NCBI GenBank assembly: GCA_964036155.1
Contig: OZ038422.1
Coordinates: 69,711,201-69,775,200 of the forward strand
Direction of reading: 5' to 3'
Source of the DNA: Diploscapter coronatus
Taxonomy: Eukaryota > Nematoda > Chromadorea > Rhabditida > Rhabditidae
Length of the DNA stretch: 64,000 nt
Shown: one piece after another, positions 38,719 through 49,499 of the stretch
Position numbering within the stretch: position 1 is the stretch's first letter
Layout of the letters: each line of letters starts with the position of its first letter
Translations under genes and position numbers: made by a program
Notes under the pieces: generated by a model
What the model was told of the DNA's origin: nothing
What the model saw: the letters and a program-made list of their open reading frames with translations, nothing else
Databases searched by the model: none

Positions 38719-41700
38719 TTATATAGTAGAGGTAATATTGCCATTGATGGCTCGGTGAAATTTCCCCAACATACTGAATGTATTCCATCTGTTAAAGGAT
38801 GGATCGTATTCTTGAATGGGCCACACATTTTTGCTTCGTCCCGCAGTTTCCCATCCACCGATAACATACATTTTGTCATTAGCGTCCGCCATCCAGGTAT
38901 ATTGACGCCCTATGGGCATATCAGCTATCTTTTTAGAAAATACAGCTCTTCCATTTTTAGTCCAGAACGCTTTACATGTTCTAAATAACCAACAACGTTT
39001 TTCGGCTTCCTCTAATTGGCGTTGTTTGATCACCGTCATCAATTGTGCTTATTATCGGATTTAGGAATTAGGGAAAAGGGAAAAATTGTCGATAAAATTC
39101 GGTGATCAAGCACATTTGACGACAATGATCAGGCGGTGACAGATACAGGTAGTCTTTTCCTTATTTCTGCCAAATAAAAATCCTTAAGATCGCTATCACT
39201 TACTTCAAAACCTTTCCTTCAGCAGTGATACCTCCGCAGATGAATGCCTTGTTCCTAACACAGGCGTAGCCAGCATAGGTCCTGTTGCTGTCCATTCTGC
39301 CGATTTCTTCCCATTTACTTCCAGGCTTTCTATCATATTCGAATACTTTAAGATCGCACTCATTGGTAACATCGACAGCTGTAATTTTAAATATCTAAAA
39401 ATATCACCATATATTGCCAATGACTGACAACTTGAGAAAAAATAAACGATGCGCAAATTCGAATCTGCAAAGTGTGCATTACGTAATATCAAATGTCGTT
39501 AAAGTCGTTCTTCGAATCAATAAAATGTTGTCTATTAGTTTACAAACAACATGCCAATTTCTATACATCAAATTTTCGTTCCTTTTATTTTGTCTCAAGT
39601 TATTGGTCATTGGCAATAATAACTGATGAATTATACAAATGGCTGAAAGCATATTATTCTAAATAATAAAATTTACCGAATATTCTATTCTGGCATTCAA
39701 TAAAGTTAGCAAAACCCATTTTACAGTTCTCTGGGAAACTCGGACCAGATTTCCATTCGCCTGTACCATTTACCTAAATTTCTTAATCTATTTGAATGAA
39801 TTGAACATGTGTTCTAAACGTGCCTGATAACTTGTGGTATTCGAATTAATATACCACAATTCATCTCCAAATCCCACTAATGTGTCCCTTGCGGACATGA
39901 CATTTTGAGGCAAATGATCTGAAATATAAAAATTTAGTAAAGGCTAAAAGTTGTGAATTTAATTTAATAATAACCAAGTGTTTTCTCCTTCTTCGTAATT
40001 GCATCATACAATTGTATTTTAGCGACTTTTTGCCGATCGCTCGTTTTATACATCGCATAAAACTGAAATTATTTCGTAAAGAATATTGTATCAACTATTT
40101 TAACACATGATCAGATTCTTACCTTGTTTTTTCTATTGCTAACCACTTGATAATAATTCAAGTCTTCAAGAGAACCAACAACAGTAACTTTGTGATTTAG
40201 ATCGATCATGTCAAGTGCGCACACATGATTTCCACCATAATCTGCAATAATTAATATCTTATTTAAAAAAAAAAAGTTCGCAAATCAATAATCAGTAAGA
40301 ATTTATGATATTATTCTTCACGCTGACCATAAAAATACGTTGTGCGTGTTGTAATAATCTGAAAATAGTTGTTAATTGTCATTAAAATGCTCATTTTGAT
40401 ACAAACCTTATCAACCTTGCTATGATCGGAAATGTACTTGTGAGTCCGGTACCAAGAATCAATTACTTCTTGGGAATAACTGCCAAATAGTTCCTTAATT
40501 TTGTTTCTAACGTCCGCTTGAACCGTCCCTTTCGCAGAGGCTTCGATTATCTGGTCTCGAATTTTATCGTCCAATTCTTTCACCTGAAAACTTATCCACT
40601 TTTTAGGCATTATAATTGCATAAACCAAGTAATAAAAAGCCTTTTGTATTCCACACCAGAGTTGGTCAAAGACTAAAATTTTAAAACTCTAAGTCAAAGA
40701 CAACGATAAAGCTTTGTCCAGTCTTGTTCCAGAGGGAAGGAGGGGAAAAGAAGAAAGTGTGGGTGTGGAATACAAGAGATAGTCATAAAATACAAAAAGT
40801 AAATTTCAAATGAAAATTCTATTTTTTATATTCGCGTAAAAATTACCACATGCGATGCATTCTTTTCGATCAATTTTTCGACAAACTCATCGTTGTCCTC
40901 TATAAATTCCGGCTTATGGAAAAAGACATCGAGACACCAATTAGAAAAAGATACCGATTTTCTAAGAAATAATATGAAGAAACAAGAAAAGAAAAGAAAA
41001 AAAAACTGATATCTTTTTCCATGAGCCATTTTTAATAGCAATTTTACCTTTTCTATCAGAAATCGATCATCAGAAAAATTTATTTGATCGTCAGAAAGCT
41101 TTACTTGATTTGGTATTGTCAATAACAACTCTAAAATGGCATTCGAAATTATAAATTAAATAGAAAAAGAAACTAACCATTAATAATATCATCGATGGAT
41201 GAAACTTCTATCTCCTGTGGTTTAGTGACATTCGGATTGTCATAACGAGGAGTTGTGGAGAATGCCTTTGTGCCTTCAGTGTTATTAGGCAAGGCCGTTG
41301 ATTGTGGCTCTTCCTCTGGTCTACACAAAATAACAATAAAAAGTCTTACGAAAAACTTACTGGGTAAATGCTAGATTTAGTACTGTGAAAAGTAAGAATA
41401 ATGAAGATCTCCAATGAAATACCATATCTGAATGGAATATATAGAAATGATTTATACTAAAATAAGTATGTAAGTCTCTAGATCTTTCAGAATTCGCTCA
41501 TAACTTTAGAAAGAATTATGGAACTTCGATTGTGCCCTACTAAACTTGACAAAATAATTCACAAGCTTTGATTGAGATGATAAAAAAGGTTAGAAAATGA
41601 TAAAATATGATTCTAATACCGAGATACCGATGTTAATGGATTCATATTTGAAAATCCTATGAACAACAGGGGTGTTAATGCAAGTATTAGCAAACACTAA

Positions 41701-41901
41701 ACTAATGAATTCGAGTCGTTCCAGATCTAATCGATTTTCTAGATTAAATCAGTACGTTTTTCGTTGTCATTGCACATTGCGTATTAATAATCGATCTTAC
41801 AAGAGAACCTTTTTAGGGTCCCGTGAAATTTCGGAACGAGAGTAGACTCGTTTGAAAGCATCAAATTCTAAGTCGATTCAGTAACTTTCCAAGAAAAATT
41901 G
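38710..41901. repeat. left arm of inverted duplication 1
   Basis: Reverse complement of about 42026-46215 with many substitutions and indels. Matching landmarks include GGATGGGAAACTGCGGGACG, AAATCGGCAGAATGGACAGC and AACTAATGAATTCGAGTCGT. The outer edge falls just past the last kelch exon. The right arm carries extra sequence, including an exon at 43011-43148 and a foldback element at 44.6 kb. About 125 bp separate the arms. Edges read by eye, within a few tens of bases. Confidence 0.85.
38719..41425 (-). CDS. secreted kelch protein, ectodomain-only copy of the receptor kinase
   Basis: Mirror-image paralogue of the ectodomain of the gene at 42483-48722. Signal peptide at 41425 (MVFHWRSSLFLLFTVLNLAF), then an acidic linker (SSIDDIIN), helical exons (FIEDNDEFVEKLIEKNASHV; VKELDDKIRDQIIEASAKG) and kelch-like blades (VCALDMIDLNHKVTVVGS, ELWYINSNTTSY, GRMDSNRTYAGYACVRNKAF, NDKMYVIGGWETAGRSKNV). 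It runs off the copied segment: where the paralogue splices from WNTF to its transmembrane exon, this copy keeps the GTATGT donor but has no downstream kinase; read through, it ends SMLGKFHRAINGNITSTI, stop at 38719. It lacks the exon equivalent to 43011-43148. One intron has a GC donor (CAG|GCACGT). Could be a soluble decoy or a decaying copy. Confidence 0.65.
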
Positions 41902-42482
41902 CAAAAATCCCTATTTTCTAACAAGCTCTGTAGCACAAAGGATATTGTAGAAATTGGCAAACGTGTATTTTTCTATACAAATAAATCGGTTTTGTAAATT
42001 AACCACCTGCTGCGGATATTCATTTTTCTTGGAAAGTTACTGAATCGACTCAGAATTTTATGCTCTCGTTCCGAAATTCCACAGGACCCTAAAAAGGTTC
42101 TCTTGTAAGATCGATTATTAATACGCAATGTGCAATGACAACGAAAAACGTACTGATTTAATCTAGAAAATCGATTAGATCTGGAACGACTCGAATTCAT
42201 TAGTTTAGTGTTTGCTAATACTTGCATTAACACCCCTGTTGTTCATAGGGTTTTCAAATATAAATCCATTAACATCGGTATCTCGATGTTAGAATGATAT
42301 TTTATCATTTTCTAACCTTTTTTATCATCTCAATCAAAGCTTGTGAATTATCTAGTCAAGCTTAGTAGGACCAATCGAAGTTCCATAATTCTTTCTAAAG
42401 TTATGAGCGAATTCTGAAAGATCTAGAAACTTACATACCTATTTTAGTATAAATCAATTCTATATAAATATTCCATTCAGAT
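41426..42482. other. divergent promoter region at the centre of inverted duplication 1
   Basis: Separates the two head-to-head signal-peptide starts. Except for a unique spacer (about 41902-42025) it is itself duplicated in mirror image, so both genes inherit the same upstream sequence. A minus frame at 41973-42233 is just mirrored non-coding DNA. Confidence 0.55.
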
Positions 42483-45400
42483 ATGGTATTTCATTGGAGA
42501 TCTTCATTATTCTTACTTTTCACAATACTAAATCTAGCATTTACCCAGTAAGTTTTTCGTAAGACTTTTTATTGTTATTTTGTGTAGACCAGAGGAAGAG
42601 CCACAATCAACGGCCTTGCCTAATAACACTGAAGGCACAAAGGCATTCTCCACAACCCCCCGTTATGACAATTCGAATGTCACTAAACCACAGGAGATAG
42701 AAGTTTCATCCATCGATGATATTATTAATGGTTAGTTTCTTTTTCTATTTAATTTATAATTTCGAATGCCGTTTTAGAGTTGTTATTGAAAATGTCAGAT
42801 CAAGTAAAGCTTTCTGGAGACCAATTTCAGATAGAAAAGAAGGTAAAAGTGCTATTGAAAATTGAGATAGTGCAGAATAATTCCAAAAGATATTCGATTT
42901 AAAAGTGGTACTGTTTTAAGTGTGATTATTGTAAAAAAAATGCAGGATAATTTTCTTTCAAATATATGAAATAATAATAAAATACTTCAAATATAAATAT
43001 TATATTTTAGATTTGGGAGACGATACGAAAACATATTGATACACCTGAGGATAGACTCAAGAAAATTCAACCATTAGTGCTACAATTATTAAAAGAGTCG
43101 ACCGAGGCTTCGGGGGAAGAAATAATTCTTACAGACGATGAACTTTGGGTATTGGGCTATTTAAATTTAAAACTCGCAATAATAATGAGCAACTTGAAGT
43201 TTTCGCGATTTTTGATCCGAAAATTTAACGACTGTTCGAAATATTGTGAAGAAACGATACCGTATTCTACCCTATTATTCCTAAATTTTCGTTTCGCATG
43301 ATAACTAGAATTCAAACTTCCAGATTGATGATATTTTCATTGCATTTTTGAAATGACGAATCGACTATGACTTGTTTACGAATTTTACAATTCTGTACTT
43401 ACTTGAGCATGAACATTTAGGAAGGACAAAAGGATCGTTATATGGCATTTATAGAGGACAACGATGAGTTTGTCGAAAAATCGATCGAAAAGAATGCATC
43501 GCGTGTGGTAACTTTTACGCGAATATAAAAATCGAGTTTTATTTGAAATTTACTTTTTGTATTTTATGACGATCTCGTATTCCACACCCACACTTTTTTT
43601 TCTTTTCCCCTTCTTCCCTCTGGAATAGGACTGGACAAAGCCTTACCGTTGTCTTTGACTTAGAGTTTTTAAAATTTTAGTCTTTGACCAACTCTGGTGT
43701 GGAATAAAAAAGCCTTTTATGACTTAGCCTATGCAATTATAATGCCCAAAGAAAATGAATAAGTTTTCAGGTGAAAGAATTGGATGATAAAATTCGAGAC
43801 CAGATAATCGAAGCCTCTGCGAAAGGGACGGTTCAAGCGGACGTTAGAAACAAAATTAAGGAACTATTTGGCAGCTATCCACAAGAAGTGGTTGATTCTT
43901 GGTACCGGACTCACAAGCACATTTCCGATCATAGCAAGGTTGATGAGGTTTGTATAAAAATTTAGTTTTTTTTTCTAAAAATTAAATAACGATATTTTCA
44001 GATCATTACGACACGTGTAATTTATTTCTACGGTTAGTATAAAAATCATATCATGAAATTATTATGTTGACCAAATCGAATAATGTATAATGTGAATAAA
44101 AACATACGCAATAACGCGTAAGCGAAAGTAGGCAGAGTGAAGCGCAGATTAGTCGTTGAAAAGATATTAGGCCACGGTCTTATGTTCTTTATGGTTAGGT
44201 TTTGGGCTCGCCCATCTACAATCTTGCTGCGGCGTCGTGCACCTTCCTGTCAGTTGCGCAGATTTTGGCAATTGAGCGCGATAATTTCTCGTTTTCATCA
44301 ATTCACGTTTTGAACGATTATTTATTTCCGCAGGCATTTTTTTCTTCGAGGGTAACCACAGGACGCTACGAAGGCAGAGTTTAATAGGGTATTGTGTAGA
44401 AAAAATTTCGGACCGATTAGTTCAAGTATTGTGAGGGTATTAAATAAAATAGAAAATTGCTCTATTTTTGTGAAACGGTCGAATTTCAAAAATTGTCCGT
44501 ACTGTGTTTACAAGTGAATGGCGTTGGATAAAAATAGCATAGTGGTTCATCATTCCAAATTATCTGATCATATATATATAGCTTGATCCGCTGGACATGC
44601 ATCAGGGCCCGTACTAAACCGCTACTTAGTTCATGACAGGTTTAATTCAACTCAACTCGTTTTTGCGAGGGAAATAGCCTTATAGTTCACGACAAGTTCG
44701 CTCCTATTTTTAGGGGACTTTAGTACGAGCCCAGATTATGGCGAACCAACGAAATATTTTATATTCTATTTCTGTGAAACGCAGCGTATTACTTATTTTC
44801 AGATTATACCGAAAAAAGTGTGTGCGCACTTGACATGGTTGGTATAAATCACGAAGTTACTGCTGTTGGTTTTTTTGGAGATTTGAATTATTATCAAGTA
44901 GTCAGCAATGGAAAAAACAAGGTAAGAATCTGATCATGTGTTAAAATAGTTGATACAATATTCTTTACGAAATAATTTCAGTTTTATGCGATGTATAAAA
45001 CGAGCGATTGGCAAAAAGTCGCTAAAATACAATTGTATGATGCAATTACGAAGAAGGAGAAAACACTTGGTTATTATTAAATTACATTGACAATTTTTAG
45101 CTTTCACTAGTTTTATACATTTCAGATCACTTGCCTAAGAATATAATATCCGCAAGTGACGGATTAATGGGATTTGGAGATGAGTTGTGGTATTTTAATT
45201 CGAACACTGCGAGCTATCAGGCACACTTTTAAGCACATGTTCAATTCATTCAAATCGATTAAGAAATTTAGGTCAACGGTACAGGCGAATGGAAATCTAG
45301 TCCAAGTTTCCCAGAGGACTGTAATATAGGCAGGGTTACGTTTGTTGAATGCCAGAATAAAATTTTCAGTATGTTTTAACCTAAATGATATATTAACATG

Positions 45401-46215
45401 TTAAAACTTCGAAGGTTAAACATTCTGCGACCATAAATAAATACAAATAATTCAGAGAGCGATGCTCTATTATATCCTTTTCATAATAAAATCGAAGAAC
45501 TTTTAAGATCCGAGAATTTAAATTGTTTTCTTTTATAATAAAGTATTTGAAGTGTGTTAAATTTAAGCTGTTGATGTTAATGACGATTGTGGTCTAAGAA
45601 TATTCGAATATGATAGAAAGCCTGGAAGTAAATGGGAAGAAATCGGCAGAATGGACAGCAACAGGACCTATGCTGGCTACGCTTGTGTTAGGAACAAAGT
45701 GTTCATCTGCGGAGGTATCAATACTGAAGGAAAGGTTTTGAAGTAAGTGATAACGATCTTAAAGAGTTTGATTTGACAGAAATAAGGAAAAGACCTCCTG
45801 TATCTGTCACCGCCTGATCATTATCGTCGAATGTGCTTGGTCACCGAATTTTATCGACAATTTTTCCCTTTTTCCTAATTCCTAAATCCTGTAATAAGCA
45901 CAATTGATGACGGTGATCAAACAACGCCAATTAGAGGAAGCCGAAAAACGTTGTTGGTTATTTAGAACATGTAAAGCGTTCTGGACTAAAAACGGAAGAG
46001 CTGTATTTTCTAAAAAGATCGCTGATATGCCCATAAAGAGTCAATATACCTGGATGGCGGACGCTAATGACAAAATGTATGTTATCGGTGGATGGGAAAC
46101 TGCGGGACGAAGCAAAAATGTGTGGTCCATTGAAGAATACGATCCATCCTTGAACAAATGGAATACGTTCGGTATGTTAGAGTAGTTTCACTGAGCCATC
46201 AATGATAATATTCAT
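42026..46215. repeat. right arm of inverted duplication 1
   Basis: Mirror copy of 38710-41901; see that entry. Coding exons are well kept between arms: the 59-residue exon at 43771-43947 differs from its mirror at about four positions. Confidence 0.85.
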
Positions 46216-48722
46216 ATTAAATAAACTAGAACGACGAACGAGCTCGTTCGTCGTTCTAATGTCAGCCTTCGGTTGACTGTTAGAATTTCAATGACATCTA
46301 CTATCTCTATTTATAATTAGAAAGGCTAAGTGGTTTTTCAAAATAGGTTGAATTTGGTAAATTTGATATCAGTGTGATAATCCAGATCGTGAACAGGGTT
46401 GCAAATTTTGGACACGATTGATAAACGTGATAAAACCAGATTAAGTGAGATTATGCTCCGCTTTCAGGATATCAAACCGGATAAAGCCGGCTGCAAAACA
46501 CGCTCACTAAAATTTATTGATCCTCTATACTCCGACTTTATCCGGCTTGATATCCTGAAATCTGGGCTTAATCCCGCTTAATCCGGTTTTGTCACGTTGA
46601 TCGATCGTGTTGTGTAAAAAAAGTTGCAACCCTAGACAATTCACTCTACGCCAACGTGGCTCTCGTCTATCCACCAAATCCGTCAACGAGAAAAGTGGCA
46701 GCTTCAATAACGACGATAGTCTGTATCATTTCCATCATTTTCACCGTCTACGTTATCGCTGCTAGGAAAAGGAGAATAACTCAAATTGTGAGAATTTGCA
46801 ATAGTAATTTATTTAAAGAAAAGGTTTACTACTAGAAGGCAATCCTCGATGAGTGTTGCAGCAAAGAGTTCCAAGCTCACCATCTCTATAATATATATTT
46901 TGAATCATATTTATCTGGCCATATACACAGAAAATATCAATACGCATATTTCTTTCGCAAAACTACGATAAATTTACAACATTCAAAAACTAAAAAAAAT
47001 CGCCTTCAGAGACTAACGATGTGGCAGGAAAATCGGGTCATGACAACACTGAGCGGGCCTCAAAGTATCCCATACAAATACATATCCGAACCGAAAGAAT
47101 TTTTGGGAGCTGGTATTTGTCCTGCTAAAAACCAATGATATTCTAAATTTTCAGGCAACTTCGGAATCGTGATCAAAGCCGAACTGCAGACGAAGGAAGG
47201 CCCTATAATGGTGGCTGTGAAAAGACTCATCAACCCACAACAGCAGTTGGATCTACTCGATGAAGCAATCAGAATGCATAATTTCAAGTACGAGAAAATT
47301 CGATTATATTATGTTTCAAAACTTAGCAAATGGTTTTATTAGAAACGACTAATGATAAACCTGTTTCTCGATTTCCAAATACGAAAATAGTTTGAAATTT
47401 TTGATGTTCAATTTGCACTTTTTCTATAAGTTTCAAACATACTAGTCACTATTTATCATCAATGTAGATTAATTTAATTTTTAAAAATAAATCGTATCAA
47501 TCGATCGTATTCATTCTTCAATTCATGCTAATTTTAAAGTTTCAGACACCGCAACGTACTCGGAGTCGTCGGAATTTCTATGAATGAGGAGAATGTTCCA
47601 CTTATCATCACGCCTTACATGAGTGGAGGGCCGCTGTCTAACAAGCTCAAAACTCAGGTTTTCAAGAAGACGAAAATAACTTATAATAAAATTTCAGGAA
47701 GTTCCATTATCAACATCGCTACGATACTGCGAGGAAATGGCGTATGGACTTCAATATCTGCACCAGCAAAGATTTGTGCATTGCGACTTGGCCGCAAGAA
47801 ATTGCATGTTAGGAATTATTATCTCTATTGTCTTTATTATTATCAAAATAACTGCATGACAGTAGTTATAGAGCTTTACAAGTAATCATATTATTTCTTT
47901 AAGCTTCTCCAATTTTCTGAATATTTGTCATTATGGATTGACGTAAGAGGTTCAGGCTCGACGAAACAGATACATTGAAGATCGCTGATTTTGGACTTTC
48001 CCAATGTCTGGACTACAATAACTACATTACATCCGATATCGGAAACAAACCAGTACCAACTGCGTGGTATCCAATCGAATATTTCGGAGATCAGCCGGAG
48101 GTTTAGGCCGATTTTCATAAGACGACTAAAAATTGAACGAATTTTAGATTTCCCGATACGGCGACATCTGGGCCTACGGTTTGAAGAAATTGTTTGTTGT
48201 AGCTGAAAGAAGACTTTCAGGAGTGACAATGTGGGAGATCTTCAGTAAGGGGTCAAAGCCGTACAAGCATCTGCTGAGCACAGAAATCATCGAATTTATA
48301 AGAAGAGGACTGAGATTGGATAAACCGGATGACTGTCCGCAACTTTTGTAAGTTCCAGGGTTGCACTCACGAGAAATGAGAGGAAAAAGTTGATAATAGC
48401 ATTGATAACATTTCTTTCCTCAATTTTCACGAAATTTCATCAGTTAGAGCATAAAAATATCTATTGCCAAGGGTTGAGTTTTCTTTAAATGAATAGTTCA
48501 AATTGCTAAATTAAAAGATAGATAGTTTTTCTCAGATACGACAGCGTAATGCTCCTCTGCTGGGCCGAAGACAAACACGATAGACCTTCGCTGGAGACGA
48601 TCATTGAACGAGTGAGAGCATTCAGAAAGTCCGACAAATCAGCGTCGAGCACTCCATTGGACAATGAAAAGCAGAAGGTTTCACATGTCAAATTGGAACA
48701 AACCATTGAAATTGATCATTGA
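42483..48722 (+). CDS. kelch-ectodomain receptor tyrosine kinase
   Basis: Ectodomain exons: 42483-42547 (signal peptide), 42588-42730, 42778-42842, 43011-43148, 43421-43507, 43771-43947, 44002-44032, 44803-44921, 44982-45070, 45126-45220, from 45272 on, then a last kelch exon ending at 46172 in WNTF|G with donor GTATGT. The next exon, 46636-46787, joins in phase and carries a transmembrane helix (ITTIVCIISIIFTVYVIAA) followed by RKRR. Kinase exons: 47010-47112 (FLGAG), 47155-47287 (GNFGIV; VAVKRL), 47546-47657, 47698-47807 (catalytic loop HCDLAARNC), then from about 47957 on (DFGLSQ, PIEYFGDQPE), ISRYGDIWAYG, MWEIFSKG and a last exon from about 48536 to 48722 (CWAEDKHDRPS). HCDLAARN marks a tyrosine kinase, with Cys in place of the usual Arg. 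Kinase type resembles nematode KIN-16-like receptors. The splice from about 45.74 kb into the last kelch exon is not settled. Confidence 0.72.
44604..44732. mobile_element. foldback element in a kelch-receptor intron
   Basis: GGGCCCGTACTAAA at the left mirrors TTTAGTACGAGCCC at the right, with a less perfect inner symmetry (GTTCATGACAGG / GTTCACGACAAG). Absent from the mirror gene, so it probably arrived after the duplication. Confidence 0.65.
46393..46635. mobile_element. foldback MITE ending in the transmembrane exon's splice acceptor
   Basis: CAGGGTTGCAA at the left is mirrored by TTGCAACCCTAG at the right. Inner symmetric blocks include TTTCAGGATATCAAACCGGA and TCCGGCTTGATATCCTGAAA, and AACGTGATAAAACC with GGTTTTGTCACGTT. 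The right end CCCTAG directly precedes exon 46636-46787. Confidence 0.8.
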
Positions 48723-49499
48723 AGAAAGGAGAATGAAACTACTAAACTGATGCTTCCCATTTTTATCAGACTACAAACCGATTCCTAATACTTGAAGATG
48801 CATGCTGAAATATGTAACAAATCTGGTTGGAGATAGATGTAGAGGTTGTCAGACAATGATTCGCAGTAGTGTATTGGTAGTTGCCTCTCAAACTTGGGAA
48901 TTAAACCTTTCATTAATAAAAAGAAAAAATGCACTATTATGTTTTGAATACGTCTAACAACTGTCCACAAGAAATCGATTAACTATTTCTGCTATATATT
49001 TTGAAATTACCATAAAATAAATATTGGATTTGGTTACAAACTTTTGAAATAAAATATTTTAAAGATGATTTATTTCAGTTTCAATTACCCTAATCACTTT
49101 TGAATGTCTTCGAGAGTTGTCTGTATCATGTTTATTCAAGTTAAATTATTGTTTCATATTTTATTGAATCAAATTTAAACGATGATAGGAATGTGTTACA
49201 CATGCATGAACAAGGCATTTCAAGTTTAGTCTTCTTTGCGAAATACTATGATTCCTGTTTCGTCATTCATCTGCAGTTTGAATTTCAAGAAAGCAAAGTT
49301 ATGGATGCCCAGCTTCACTTGTCAATGCTCGTCTCGAAAATAAAATCGAATTGATCTGACTTCACTGAAGAGTATTAAGCAACTGTGTTAATGAATCATA
49401 GCTTTCGATCTATTTTCATTTCATACTTTTTGATAAAATTGAAAATATTTTATTTAACAGTTTTCATTTGAAAAATGAAATATCAGATAAGAAGGATAA
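48723..49499. other. intergenic after the receptor kinase
   Basis: Holds the kinase 3' flank, two segments of which (48708-48812, 49070-49165) recur at 36.8 and 35.3 kb. From about 49400 the outer end of inverted duplication 2 begins. No gene seen. Confidence 0.5.

Noticed and set aside
46399..46707. Two overlapping 60-codon frames on opposite strands
   Set aside because: Both are mirror readings of the foldback element's inverted repeats.
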